64,000 nucleotides of DNA from Thecamonas trahens ATCC 50062 (GCF_000142905.1 NW_013657677.1:523167-587166); one strand, 5' to 3'; counted from the stretch's first letter, positions 12,175 through 22,440 are shown. Notes: generated from the letters alone by a model not told the origin. Made by a program: numbers and translations.

Positions 12175-14535
12175 ATGGCTGGCGAAGGGGAGGTCGATGT
12201 GCCACAGGCGCTGGCCTCTATTCGGGCCAACTCGTTGCTGCTGCTGGAGCACCTTGAGGTTGCTGGGGAGCGGGAGGGTCAGGTGAGAGAGGGTGGCCGA
12301 GACGGACGGGCCGACGATGGCGGTCAGCACGCGGTGGCTATGGGCGAGTGGATCCAGCTGCGGAAGGAGGTGCACTTGCGGAGAATTCAGCTGGTCGATG
12401 CCTGGGCGGAGGCTGCGGCAGGGGGTGGTCGGGCTGCCGTCCATGGCGTGGGCAAGCTCAGCGTCGCGGGCATGCTCGCGCTTCTCAATGGCGGAGACGC
12501 GGTCATCGCCTCGCTCAAGGAACGCCTGGTGGAGCTGGAGACGACGATGCGTGAGATGCAGATGGCGAGAGCTCGCAGCTCGCGCACAGGCGGTCTGGCG
12601 TCGTCGGTCCAGATTGTACGCGAGGCGTGGACTGGCGACGGTGGCCGCGCCGACGAGGCCGGCGCAACCACGCTCCGTACCCAGCTTGAGGCCATTGTCT
12701 CGCCGCCGGGAACGGTCGAGGCGCTTAACATCAAGGCCTTTATCTCACTCTTTTACAGTGAAAGCGAGTCGGCGTCCACACCTGAGGTTTCCGATGCCGA
12801 GCCCGAGCCCGAGGCCGGCGTAGGACAGTCCCTCGTCGACGAGTTCGACATTGTGCAGGGCAGCTCCGGCGAGGTGCAGGCTTTCCTAGAGGCGCTGGCG
12901 GATCTCGTGCTCTTCCGTCACCCGCATATCGAGGCCGACCGCGACGCGGTGGTCTATGCGCTAGAGGACGTTGTCTTTCCGGCGATTTACAACCGGGCGC
13001 TGCGGCTTGTGCGCGACGAGGCCGGCGACGCGCGGCTGGCTGCGCAGTGCAAGGCGTTTGGCCATGTCACCCAGTCGCGGCTTGGCATTGAGCCGCGATA
13101 CCAGTCTGTGCAACTGGTGCCGTTTGCGCTTCCGATCGCGCTGCTCAAGGCAGTGTACGTGTCGGTGACCCCGTCTCGCAAGCTCCGTGCGCTGTTTGAA
13201 GCCGCACAAGCGCTGTTTGACGAGCTCCATGCCGCCGTGCCCGAGACCCCGGTCTCAACGGACGTTTTTCTGCCCGCCTTTATTTACGTCGTGATCAAGG
13301 CCAACGTCCGCGGCCTGGCGACGACGCTTGCCTTTCTCAACCGATACGCGCTTCACCAACTGTTGCTTGGTGAACTCGGCTTTGTTGTCTCCTCGCTCGA
13401 GCTCGCCGCCGAGTACGTCACCGGACTTGACGTTGACGCACTGCCTGCGCCCGATGTTTGCCTTCAGGGTCGACCGTTTCTAGTTGCCGAGCGCGAGCGG
13501 TACCGGGCGTTCTGCGATGCCGACGACAAGTTTGACTTTCGGCCCGGCCCGCCGGTGCGCGTCGCCGATCACTGGCTGCTGGCAGTCCCGGCCTGGTTCT
13601 GGCACCCGCAGTACTTTGCAGCGACGCTAGTGGTGCCTGCAGGTAGCTTGGCGCTACCGGCCGCCACCAGCGGACCTGCCGTTGTCACCGGCGTGGTGAC
13701 AGCCTCGTCGAACCTCGCGCCTGCCCAGGCCGCGTACATCGACTCGGTGTTTTTCAGCCCACCTCCGCCACGGCAAGTGATCAGCATCGATGTCTTTGAC
13801 TACGAAGCCGTCGACGACTCGCCGCAAGCTGCGCTCATCGTGGCCGGCGATGCCGGGGCAGCGTTGCAGTGCGCGCCGGTCGCCACGGACACAGTGTTCT
13901 GGATTCCCGGCGGCGATTTTGACGCCGTCTCGCGGACTGTGTACACTGCAGTCATGGCTGAGAAGCTCGGCATTGTGGATGGCTCGCACTACGCGGGTCA
14001 CGTCGTTCCCGACGCTCTCCCGGGCGCCACAGTGGTGGCGTGGGATGAGAGTCTGGGATGTGGCGAGGAGCTTGCGGAAGCTGTTGCCGCTGCCTACGGT
14101 CCGTCTTGGGGTGCGCTGTGGAGCGATGCCGATGTGGGCAGCCGCGTTCGCGCCCTTGTTGTGGCGCTCCAGCACGCGCTGCACATTCTCGACGCGCTCC
14201 CGGTCTTTGTCCCGGTCCAAGAGCAGTTTGGCTTTATCCTCTCTGCCGCGCTCACTGCGTTCCAAGCCAAGCACGGCCTTGCCGCAAGTGGCGGGCGGCT
14301 CGATCCGGCAGGCTACAGCGATGTCATGGGCGTTCTCGAGGCACGGCGAGCGCATCTGGCGCGGCTTGGCCACCTCGATCCGGACGCCAGCCTCGCCCAG
14401 CTCCTGCGCACCCCGCAACTCCTACGCGACGCGGTGCGCGCCTTTCAGCGGTCAGAAGAGCTGTTTGTGGACGGGCGCCTCGGTGCCAAGACTATGGCCG
14501 CGCTCTCTTCCCAGCATGGCGAGCTGGTTGCGTGA
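12175..14535 (+). CDS. VPS9-domain Rab GEF with C-terminal PGBD-like module
   Basis: Predicted guanine-nucleotide exchange factor for Rab5-type GTPases, 786 residues. The VPS9 domain lies at about residues 280-430. Its core reads TDVFLPAFIYVVIKANVRGL, with the conserved Asp and Pro. The usual Gly-Glu-x-x-Tyr-x-x-Thr element is GELGFVVS, so the Tyr/Thr positions are conservatively changed. Residues after about 440 are unfamiliar (Trp/Phe-rich, then Ala-rich). The last 80 residues contain two half-repeats centred on LTAFQAKHGL and AVRAFQRSEELFVDGRLG followed by KTMAAL, very like the bacterial peptidoglycan-binding PG_binding_1 fold. The start is the first in-frame ATG; upstream is a pyrimidine leader. 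The stop TGA overlaps an ATG of the next frame. Membrane trafficking is inferred from the VPS9 domain only. Confidence 0.8.
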   Translation: MAGEGEVDVPQALASIRANSLLLLEHLEVAGEREGQVREGGRDGRADDGGQHAVAMGEWIQLRKEVHLRRIQLVDAWAEAAAGGGRAAVHGVGKLSVAGMLALLNGGDAVIASLKERLVELETTMREMQMARARSSRTGGLASSVQIVREAWTGDGGRADEAGATTLRTQLEAIVSPPGTVEALNIKAFISLFYSESESASTPEVSDAEPEPEAGVGQSLVDEFDIVQGSSGEVQAFLEALADLVLFRHPHIEADRDAVVYALEDVVFPAIYNRALRLVRDEAGDARLAAQCKAFGHVTQSRLGIEPRYQSVQLVPFALPIALLKAVYVSVTPSRKLRALFEAAQALFDELHAAVPETPVSTDVFLPAFIYVVIKANVRGLATTLAFLNRYALHQLLLGELGFVVSSLELAAEYVTGLDVDALPAPDVCLQGRPFLVAERERYRAFCDADDKFDFRPGPPVRVADHWLLAVPAWFWHPQYFAATLVVPAGSLALPAATSGPAVVTGVVTASSNLAPAQAAYIDSVFFSPPPPRQVISIDVFDYEAVDDSPQAALIVAGDAGAALQCAPVATDTVFWIPGGDFDAVSRTVYTAVMAEKLGIVDGSHYAGHVVPDALPGATVVAWDESLGCGEELAEAVAAAYGPSWGALWSDADVGSRVRALVVALQHALHILDALPVFVPVQEQFGFILSAALTAFQAKHGLAASGGRLDPAGYSDVMGVLEARRAHLARLGHLDPDASLAQLLRTPQLLRDAVRAFQRSEELFVDGRLGAKTMAALSSQHGELVA

Positions 14536-14651
14536 TGGCCGTCAAAGTGGGTAAATGGCCAGCCATGCCGCGGGTGTACCGGCTGCTCAGCCGCTCCTTC
14601 CCGCTCTCCCGCGGTCGACACCGACTGCACGCACCTCTCTGTCCGCTTGGC

Positions 14652-15962
14652 ATGTCGGTGGACCCGGCGTCACTGACCATTCCGGTGACGCACCTCGCAG
14701 TGGCTGTCCTTGGGGCAGAGCGTGTGGGCAAGACGACGCTGCTAACGAGGCTTCTGACCGGCGGCGAGCCTGCGGAGGTGACGGGCGACGAGGTCGACGA
14801 CGGTGGGCTGACCGAGGGGTTGGGCGGCGCGGCAGGCGGTGACGGGACAGGCACAGGTGCCGGCACGCATCGGGTGAACAAGCTTGTGCCATCGTTGTCG
14901 ATCGGCCGGTTGGACCGGGCATCATCGCTGTCGCGCACCATGTCGCTGCAGTACACCATGTCGATGGACAGCGCATGGAGTGCCACCTCCAACGGGGGCG
15001 GTACCGGCTCGGGCGATGGCGAGGCCCGGTTCTTGGGAGCGGTTCGGGCGTCGAAGCAAGTGCGGCTGTCTGACTCGGCATACTTGCTGGAGTTGCAGGA
15101 AGTGCCGGGCTTGTTCGGGCCGAGTGCGCCGCAGGCGGTCTCCGCGCTGATGGCAGCACAGGCAGTTGCAGTCGTCTACGCGCTCGACGATGCGAGCTCA
15201 CTAGCGCCGGCGCTAGCGTACATTGACAGCGCGCGACGAGTGCTCGGGCCGGGCGTCCCGCTCATTCTTGTGGGCAACAAGGCCGATGCGCGCCGGGCCA
15301 TTCCGTTTGACGAGATCCTGGCCATCAGAGAGTACTACGACGTTCCCGGTATCGAGCTCGCGGCGACCGACTCGTTGACTGCCATTCATCGGGCGTTTGC
15401 GCTGCTTGGAGCGTGTGTGGCGCAGCGGCGGGCGGGGCTGATCTCGGCCGGTGCGCGGGTGGCGGATCGTGTCGGGATGCCGAGCCCGGGGCCGGCGCTT
15501 GCGGCGGTGTGGGCCGCGCACGCCGACGTGTTGCTGGCGTGCGGGTGGCTGATGTGTGCTGACGGGGTGTCATGCCCACGCGAGCTGGAGGCGCTGGTGT
15601 GTGCGGCGGTGGCACACGGCGCGGGCCTCGCGCGGGCAAGCAAGAGACGACATGGCGACGACGGCGAGGGCGGCGGCGGCGGCGAGGGTGGCGGCGGCGA
15701 CGATGGCGGCGAGGCCAGCGACGAGTCGGACGACGGCGGCGACTACGATGACAACAGCGCACTGCTCACCCCCGAAACGCTCATCAACGAGAAGACGCGA
15801 CGGCTGTTTATCCGACTGCCAGGCGCTTCACACGAGCCGCGGGTGGGCCTCCGCGACCTTGTGGCGCTGGTGACGACGACGTCGTCGTCGGCTGCGGCTG
15901 CGGCGTGGGCATCCGAGTCGTTTACGCCGCCGTCGGCGGTGGCGCGCTACCCGCAGACATGA
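14652..15962 (+). CDS. Divergent Ras-like GTPase with long inserts
   Basis: Small-GTPase-type fold in a 436-residue protein. The P-loop GAERVGKTTLL is at about residues 21-31, NKAD (G4) at about 207-210 and an Ala-Ala-Thr-Asp-Ser G5-like segment after it. Between P-loop and switch II sits a Gly/Asp-rich insert of about 100 residues. The switch II DxxG is replaced by Glu-Val-Pro-Gly with no catalytic Gln, so GTP hydrolysis may be slow or absent. After the G domain comes a Gly/Glu/Asp-rich linker and a basic, unrecognised tail. In-frame ATGs at 14535 and 14565 are possible starts; 14652 gives the usual short N-terminus before the P-loop. The stop at 15960-15962 is 7 bp from that of convergent OSCP1. 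Subfamily not recognised. Confidence 0.65.
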   Translation: MSVDPASLTIPVTHLAVAVLGAERVGKTTLLTRLLTGGEPAEVTGDEVDDGGLTEGLGGAAGGDGTGTGAGTHRVNKLVPSLSIGRLDRASSLSRTMSLQYTMSMDSAWSATSNGGGTGSGDGEARFLGAVRASKQVRLSDSAYLLELQEVPGLFGPSAPQAVSALMAAQAVAVVYALDDASSLAPALAYIDSARRVLGPGVPLILVGNKADARRAIPFDEILAIREYYDVPGIELAATDSLTAIHRAFALLGACVAQRRAGLISAGARVADRVGMPSPGPALAAVWAAHADVLLACGWLMCADGVSCPRELEALVCAAVAHGAGLARASKRRHGDDGEGGGGGEGGGGDDGGEASDESDDGGDYDDNSALLTPETLINEKTRRLFIRLPGASHEPRVGLRDLVALVTTTSSSAAAAAWASESFTPPSAVARYPQT

Positions 15963-15968
15963 CAGATG

Positions 15969-17457
15969 CTACGCGCCGTCCATGAGGGCGAGGAGATCGT
16001 CCTCGTCGCCGAGGCCATCGGCCTGGTGCTCGGGGCTCGAGCCTGGATTGTTGTTGAGCGCGGTCATGATGGAGCTGAGCTCGGTGTTGGCAGCATAGTG
16101 GGTGGCACCCATGGCGTCTTGGGCGTCAATGACGATCATGCCGGACGTAGCCGGGCCGTCATCGTCAGAGGTGTCCGAGTCGTCGCCGCCAAGGAGCGAG
16201 CCGGTGGCGACGGCGCGGGCTGGAGCGCCGGGCACGGCCGGCTTGCGGGCGGGCGAGTCTGCGGCGCCGAGGTCCGGGAAGAGATTGACCAAGAACGGGG
16301 TTGCCGAGGCCGGCTCGTCGACAGCCGGCTCGACGCCGAGCATGGACGAGAGCATGGCGAGCTCTGCACGGGCGAGCGCAGCGTGCTTGGCGGCCTCGTT
16401 CTTGCGGAGCTTGGCCTTGGGCAGCGCCTTTGCGGCCGACTTGGAGCGCAGGTTGCGGTCAAAGATGGACTTGGAGAGGCCGCGGCGCTTGCGCGAGCGG
16501 CGCTTGCGGTTCGACTCACCGGGGCCCGACTCTGTGGCTGCGGCGGTGGCCTCGGCATACATGTTAAAGCCGTACGGTGAGGCGCGGTCCTGGGCCGGAA
16601 TGGTACACGGCTCGAGCGTAGCGAGCGTTTCAAACGCACCGGTAGTGCCCGACGGGGCATAGATGATGGCGCCCGGGACGTTGAAGAACGGCGGGGTGAC
16701 GCCCTGCAGCGTGTCGACAATAAACGTGCCGTCGGGCCGCTGGATGGACGAGTTAAGGAAGAGGGAGACCTTGACGCGACGATCCTGGAAAAAGGCGAGG
16801 ATGGTCTGCTGGACGAGCATCCAATCGCCGTAGGTGAGCGAGTCGTAGATCGAGCCGATGCGGGCGTCGGCGGCGTCAATGGCGGTGATGACCTCGGCGG
16901 CGTTGCTGGCGGCGGCAACAATGTTGCGCAGCTCGTCGAGATGGTTGCGGGTGATCTGCAGGATCTCGGGCGGGATCGAGGCGGCGATGACATGGTACTT
17001 GAAGCCCATCGACATGAGGTCAAAGAGCTTGGACATGGAGTTGTCTGAGAGCTTCATGATCGACGCGTGTGCCAGGTCCTGGAACATGGTCAGCAGCTGC
17101 TTTGGCGTGTACACCAGCTGCGGCTCGAAGAGCGTGTCCAGCAGCGAGGGCTTGAGCAGGGCGAGGACGACATCGCCGAGGACTAGGTCTGCGGTGAGTG
17201 CGATGCCAAGAGGAGGGGTAAAGACAGGCAGGAAACAACAACGGCAGCCTACCTCTAGCAGCTTTGGACGCGCCGATGTTCTGTGCAGCAAGACGCTGCT
17301 GGAGGACAAATACCATTTCGGCACCCATGTTGAGGGCGAGGAGCGGGACAGCAAAGACAGAGGCGGCGCCCGAGGTCCGTCCCGAGCTGGACGTCTTGGA
17401 GCTATTGCTCCCACCGCCGCTGCTCCCGCCGCTCCCGCCACCAGCCACAGCAGACAT
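15969..17457 (-). CDS. OSCP1: OSCP1 (organic solute carrier partner 1)
   Basis: A 474-residue homologue of OSCP1, a soluble protein found mainly in ciliated organisms. Two exons: 17457-17253 and 17188-15969, split by a 64-nt intron with GTAGGC donor and CAG acceptor in phase 1. Exon 1 has a Gly/Ser-rich start, then VPLLALNMGAEMVFVLQQRL, which matches human LPLLFLNLGGEMLYILDQRL. The joined protein continues KAARDLVLGDV, then LAHASIMKLSDNSMSKLFDLM and a FFQDRRVKVSLFL block, all diagnostic. The end, GDEDDLLALMDGA, matches the family's DDLLAMMDEL terminus. A basic insert (Arg/Lys-rich, about residues 270-300) is extra relative to animals. The start ATG at 17457 lies next to a GT microsatellite. 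Confidence 0.93.
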
Positions 17458-17514
17458 GATTGTTGTGCGTGTGTAGCCTGCGTGCACGTATGTGTGTATG
17501 TGCGAGGGGAGTGT

Positions 17515-17598
<84 letters not shown>

Positions 17599-17844
17599 TA
17601 TGTTCCATCGCCTGCAGGGACTGGAGTTGGGTGTGGTGGACGGTGAGCGGAGAGCGACGGGCCAGGTCTGGCGGCCTGGGCTGGCGGCTTAGGCTTGGGC
17701 TTGGACTCAAGCTGCCGCGGGAGGGTACACTTGTCGCACACCAACAGCGAGGGAGGGCGTGGTCGGAAACGGTGGTTAGTGTGGCTTGCGCTGCCAGCTC
17801 CTCCTCCTCCGCCGCCGCGACCAGAGCCAGGCGCAACGTACACC
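17458..17844. other. Divergent promoter region with GT repeat
   Basis: Region between OSCP1 (leftward) and the coiled-coil gene at 17845 (rightward). Apart from the GT run at 17521-17598 I see no other element. The His-Thr polymer read on the minus strand is only the translation of that repeat. Confidence 0.6.
17521..17598 (+). repeat. (GT)n microsatellite
   Basis: A perfect run of about 77 bp of GT dinucleotides, the longest simple repeat in the window, 64 bp upstream of the OSCP1 start codon. Confidence 0.97.
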
Positions 17845-18564
17845 ATGTTTGGGGAGAGCGTGACAGCTGGCCCGGTGCCGAGCACTGTGCTCGCACGGGA
17901 CGCATTGGTGGTCGATGGCGTGTCGACGGCTTCGCCGGCTCCGTCCGCCGTCCCGGCCCTTCTCACTTCGCTGCTGGACGCCGTTGTCCGGAGCTACCTT
18001 GCCCTGCTCCACACGCTCACCCACTCTCCAGATGCCGCCGATGGCGCCATTGTCTCGCTCCGATCGATGCTGTACAACATGACTGTCCTCACCTCCTCCC
18101 TCCGAGCCAACGAAGCGCGTCTTGGCATCAAGAAAGCTCTCGAGGCCGACGTCGCTCGCAAGCGTGCCCTCCTCGCCGACTTTGCCTCCCTTCGTCCGCA
18201 CATCCAGAACCTGCTTGCCACCGCCCGCTCCGCCATGGTTGCCAAGGCCACTTCCCTTGCCAACCAAGTCGACGAACTCGTGGCTGCTGCGCCCAGTCTT
18301 GCTGACGTTGCCGAGACCGGCGCCCCGCTGCCGTCGCCCACCGTCGCTCGCCCGGCCTCCCCGCCGTCGTCGCCCTCACTGCCGAGGCGCGCCGGCGTCG
18401 ATCCCACGGCTACTGCGCCATCACCGCGCCGTACCCTTGCTTCTGGATCTACCCTTCCATGCCCACGCGAACTGACGCACCCGGCATTTGCACCCGTATC
18501 ACCCCTTATCTCGCCGTCGCTCACTGCAGCCATGGCCGCACTTTGTACAAGTCGCGCCGAGTAA
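17845..18564 (+). CDS. Unrecognised helical/coiled-coil protein
   Basis: Predicted protein of 239 residues, first ATG of the frame. Residues about 35-150 form a long amphipathic helical region (LLTSLLDAVVRSYLALLHTL, then an Ala/Leu/Lys-rich heptad stretch). Residues after 155 are Pro/Ser-rich and look disordered. The layout (coiled core plus low-complexity tail) resembles small Mediator subunits such as MED4, but I find no motif that proves it. The minus-one frame stays open past 18410 with a Tyr/Pro-rich peptide, so a missing base there, as in other genes of this window, could change the C-terminus. Confidence 0.5.
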   Translation: MFGESVTAGPVPSTVLARDALVVDGVSTASPAPSAVPALLTSLLDAVVRSYLALLHTLTHSPDAADGAIVSLRSMLYNMTVLTSSLRANEARLGIKKALEADVARKRALLADFASLRPHIQNLLATARSAMVAKATSLANQVDELVAAAPSLADVAETGAPLPSPTVARPASPPSSPSLPRRAGVDPTATAPSPRRTLASGSTLPCPRELTHPAFAPVSPLISPSLTAAMAALCTSRAE

Positions 18565-18900
18565 CAGCCTCGTTGACAACAAACGTTTGACAGATTTCTT
18601 TGCCGGGACAACTACCGACCGCTCGTCGCTCTCCTTCTGCCATCGCCACCGCCCGTGCATCCTCTAGCTACCACCCAGCGTGCCAGCTCCCCTCGCACAC
18701 GTGCTTGGCGTTGTCTCGCATCCTTGACATGCTCTGCACAGGTTGGCGTGGTTCGTCGGAATGATGCTTATTGGAACGCGGGTCAGCGCTATTGTGCCAA
18801 TCAAAGCCGTGGCGCTGACTAGAGCGAATAGTTGGCAGGCGCGAAGAGCGCAAGCTGCCAGCGGCCGTCGCCCCTGGTCAGTCGGCACCGCTCTTGGGTG
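18565..18900. other. Intergenic, nothing recognised
   Basis: No convincing open frame, RNA gene or repeat. It must contain the 3' end of the coiled-coil gene and the promoter of the receptor gene that starts at 18901. Confidence 0.4.
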
Positions 18901-21900
18901 ATGCACGGCCTCATTCCCGCACTTGTGTGTGGTCTTGCACTCGCCGCGGTCTTGCCACACGTAAAGGGCGTGCTTACCGGGTATGCTCCGCCTTCCAACG
19001 TCACCCTTGTCGGCATTTACCCGCTCACCGGCTCGCTTGCCGGCCCTGGAGCGCACGTCCACACCGGCGTCTTACTCGCCATCGAGGATATCAACCGCAA
19101 CCCGAACCTTCTCCCCAAGGTATGTCCCGCACCTTGCTAATCCCCCCTGTTCCCTTGCTCCCTGGCGTGTAGCGCCAATGCATCCACGCAAGAGTCTGCA
19201 GAGACTGTACTCCCACTCCTCTTTCTCTCTTTCTTCCCCCCTCCCCCTCCGTCTCCCTCCCCCGCTTCCCCGCCCACCTCCTCCCGCGCCCTCTGTCTTG
19301 TGTCGCTCCGCCGTGCTCAACTTGCTTTTCGCCGCGTGGCCGGGTCCACGGCACGATTTTTTCCGGGACCAATTTGTTGCGCTCCGCACAAAGGCCATGA
19401 GGTGGCACTCACAGGAACACGTGCGTGGTGGTGGCGGCAATGCGTCATGGCCTTTGGCTCCACCAAATGGTGTGGGCGATGACAGACTATGCTGTTGCTG
19501 GATGCGTATGACAGCGAGGGATCCGCGTCTGACGCCACGCTTGGCATGTTGACTGCCATCCAGAAGCACGGTGATGAGATTGTGGGCGTGGTCGGCGCCG
19601 GTGTCTCGTCGGTCTCGCGTGCCATCCAAAACATCGCGTCGCTGTTCAAGCTTCCGCAGATCTCACCAGCGTCAACAGCATCGGTGCTGTCGGACAAGGA
19701 CGCGTACCCAACTTTTGCGCGTCTGCTGGCGCCCGAGTCGTTGCGTGGTGCGGCCATGGCGCGGATCATCAAGGCGTACGGCTGGAAGCGAGTCATGGTC
19801 ATCTTCCACTCGGACGACTACGGTGCGTCGGCCGGACAGGCGTTTGCAGCCTACGCCACAGAGCTCGGAATCGAGGTCACGGCGCAACTCTCGTACCGCG
19901 CGGGCACCTCCGACTTTTCCCAGGTTGCCTCGCTCATGCAGAAGACTACCCGGACGCATGTGGTTTTTCTCGCTGGCTTTTCCTATGAAATGGCCGGCAT
20001 TTCAAGGAGCTCTCGGCGCGCAAGCTGCTTGACGGACGTTTCATCTTCTGTGGCGGCGACTGGATGACCTCTGAGTTTATCGCGTCGACCGACCTGCCGG
20101 AGCGTGAGCTGGTGGGGCTCATTGGCCTTGTCTCATCATTTGAGGAGACTGCGCACACGGCCCAGTTTCGCGCTCGTTGGCCGTCACTCAACGAGACCCT
20201 GTATCCCGCAGCCAAGTTTCCCGAGCCGACCGCCTTTGCGCTCTTCTCGTACGACGTGGTCACGCTCTTTGCACATGCGATACATGCCGCCATTTCTGCC
20301 GAGACCGACGTGTACGACGGCCTCGCGCTCATGGATCGCATTGCGCAGACGACCTTTATCGGTCTGACAGGGAACATCACACTCGACTTTAACTACGACC
20401 GCGTCTCGCAGTACTCGGTGGTCAACTACCAAGGTGGTGCAAATATGCGGACCGTGGGAACGTGGCGGGTCGACCAGACGCTACATCTCACCACCCCGCT
20501 TCGGTTTTCGGGCAACACCACCGAGATACCGTTCCTGAAAGAGGATGTGCCAACGTCTGAGAGCAACACAGTGTTTATTCTTGTCATTGTTCTCTCGACC
20601 ACGATTGTGGTCATTGTCGGCGTCCTCCTGCTGGTAGCAGTCCTGATGTTGCGGCGGCGGCGGGCGCAGGTGGTCAACCTCGAGGTCCAGAACAAGCAGC
20701 TCAATCTCGAGACGCGGGCGCTCAACTCGCGACTGGACACTCTGTCGGAGATGACGTCGGCTGAGTCGGGTCGGACAACGACGTCGCCGGTAATCGACAT
20801 TCCGGTCAACCAAGTGCTAAGCCTACTGTGGCGGCTGCAGGGCACAGTCCACTCACCGAAGGATCTGCAAGACATCAACGCTGCCATCGAGGCCATCCAG
20901 TCGAACGTCTTGTTTACACCCGAGACCAAGGACGCGAACACAGCGTCGCGCGACTTGGACACCCGCGAGTGGATCCGCGCAACACTCATCGAGTCGCCAT
21001 GGACCGGTGAGGCGCAGACCGGCTTGTCGCGGGCCATGGCCTCGATCTCCCTCTCGGCAACCGGCAAAGTCGACTCCCTCGACCAGTCGGGTCAGCTCGC
21101 CGCCACCATTCCTGGCCTCGCCGACCCGGACTTTGACATATTCACCTACGCGCACACAGACGCTATGCCTCTCCGCTCTATTTTCGTTGCCATTGTTCAA
21201 GAGCGCGGCCTCCTCTCCGTGCTTGGCATCGACAAGGTCAAGTTTGCCAAGTTTGCCAAAGTCCTCGACCTCGCGTGCGAGGGCACCACCAATGCCTTCC
21301 ACAACGTCCTCCACTCGGCACACTCTCTCCAGTACGCGCACTACATCCTCACCTCGTCGGGCCTGTACAATATCCTCTCGCCGCTGGACGCTTTTGCCGC
21401 CTTTTTGCTGTCGCCATCAAAGACATCGGCCACCCGGGCGTGACGGCGTCGTTCCTGGTCAAAACCCAGTCAAAGATCGCCATCCGCTACTCGAATCGGT
21501 CGGTCCTTGAGCTGCACCACCTCGCGCTCGCCTTCCAGCTGGCCCTCTCGCCCGAGTTCAAGCTCTTTGCGCCGCTCTCGCCTGCCAAGTTTGACCAGTT
21601 CCACAGGCTGGTGACAGACCTCGTCCTCGCATCAGACATGCACCGACACGTCGAGTTTATGTCGCGGTTCTCGATCACGCTCGGTTTGTCGATGCCTGGC
21701 GCGCGCGCAGTGCCGCCCGCAGCTGACAGAGCAAAGCCCCACCCTAACGGGATGCGGCCGACTGGTTCCTCTGCGCGCGAGGCGCTCCTCACCCGACTGC
21801 GCGGCGACGACAAGCTCCTCCGTCTCGCCCTCGCCATGCTCGTCAAGCTCACGCCGTTCTCGTTTGTCGCGCGTCCGGCTCCACTGAGCAAGGTCTGGGC

Positions 21901-22440
21901 CCACCGGTTCACCTGTGAGCAGTTCTCGCAGGGCCGCAAAGAAGCCGCGCTTGGAATCGCCGTCTCTCCGTTTATGGACGGCAAGTCGACGTCTGTCACC
22001 AAGGGCCTCACCTCCATCGCCCGCATCGTAGTCAAGCCCATGTTCCAGGCTTGGGTCGCCGCCTTTGGCGGCATCGAGCTCACGTCCAACGTCAATGCCT
22101 TCCTCACCACGTGGCTCACCAAGCTCCCCGAGGTGGCCGCCGCAGAGCACGACGCCGCCGTCGCGGCCATGACTGCTTACGACACTGCCTACTTTCGTAC
22201 CCTGAGCAAGCTCACCCACACCGTCAACTCGATGTCGCTTCCGGCCATTGCAGACGACGGCGCTGGCAATAGCAAGGCCCGCGCTTTGTCGAGTCGCTGC
22301 TCTCGTACGCCGGCGATGTCCACGATCCGGAGCTCATTTCGGCCATGCCGTTGGTCGATGATCGGCTGGACATCGCCGACGACGTCTGTGCGTTCTCCGA
22401 GCCTGCCCTCACCACTGCGTGCCAGGAAGAAGATAGCTGA
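18901..22440 (+). CDS. ANF-receptor/periplasmic-binding domain fused to degenerate PDE
   Basis: Predicted receptor of about 1058 residues. Exon 1 is 18901-19119 (GTATGT donor), exon 2 is 19486-22440, intron 366 nt, phase 0. Layout: signal peptide; a type I periplasmic-binding (ANF receptor/GABA-B-like) ectodomain from VTLVGIYPLTGSL through INRNPNLLPK to AYGWKRVMVIFHSDDYG; a membrane helix (about 20570-20650, ILVIVLSTTIVVIVGVLLLV) with RRRR stop; a coiled coil; then a PDEase_I domain. The PDE part keeps FHNVLH, AIKDIGHPG, SVLELHHLA and SPFMD. However the metal-binding His of the HD pair is Lys, the later metal Asp position reads Pro and the invariant Gln reads Leu, so catalysis looks lost. Three breaks, near 19996, in the T run 21402-21406 and near 22278, are each fixed by one added base. 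With all three added the length is an exact codon multiple. Confidence 0.82.
19120..19485 (+). other. Long intron of the receptor-PDE gene
   Basis: Starts GTATGT and ends GACAG before ACT-ATG-CTG. It holds a C/T-rich block and no long coding frame continuous with either flank. The joined protein reads smoothly through an expected conserved segment (LLPK then TMLLLDAYDSEG). Confidence 0.75.

Noticed and set aside
14533-14537. Stop/start overlap TGATG suggesting bacterial-style translational coupling of the VPS9 and GTPase genes
   Set aside because: The genes are eukaryotic, and a later ATG at 14652 gives the expected GTPase N-terminus; the overlap is likely chance.
15969-17966. A 665-codon minus-strand frame through OSCP1 with an N-terminal His-Thr polymer
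   Set aside because: The polymer is the translation of the GT microsatellite; the true N-terminus is a separate exon starting at 17457 joined by a 64-nt intron.
18901-22440. Pseudogene status for the receptor-PDE gene because of three frame breaks
   Set aside because: Each break needs exactly one base, the intron is well formed, and neighbours with essential roles (LARS2, EB1, RPC5) show the same kind of break, so the breaks are not evidence of decay. The altered catalytic residues are a separate matter.
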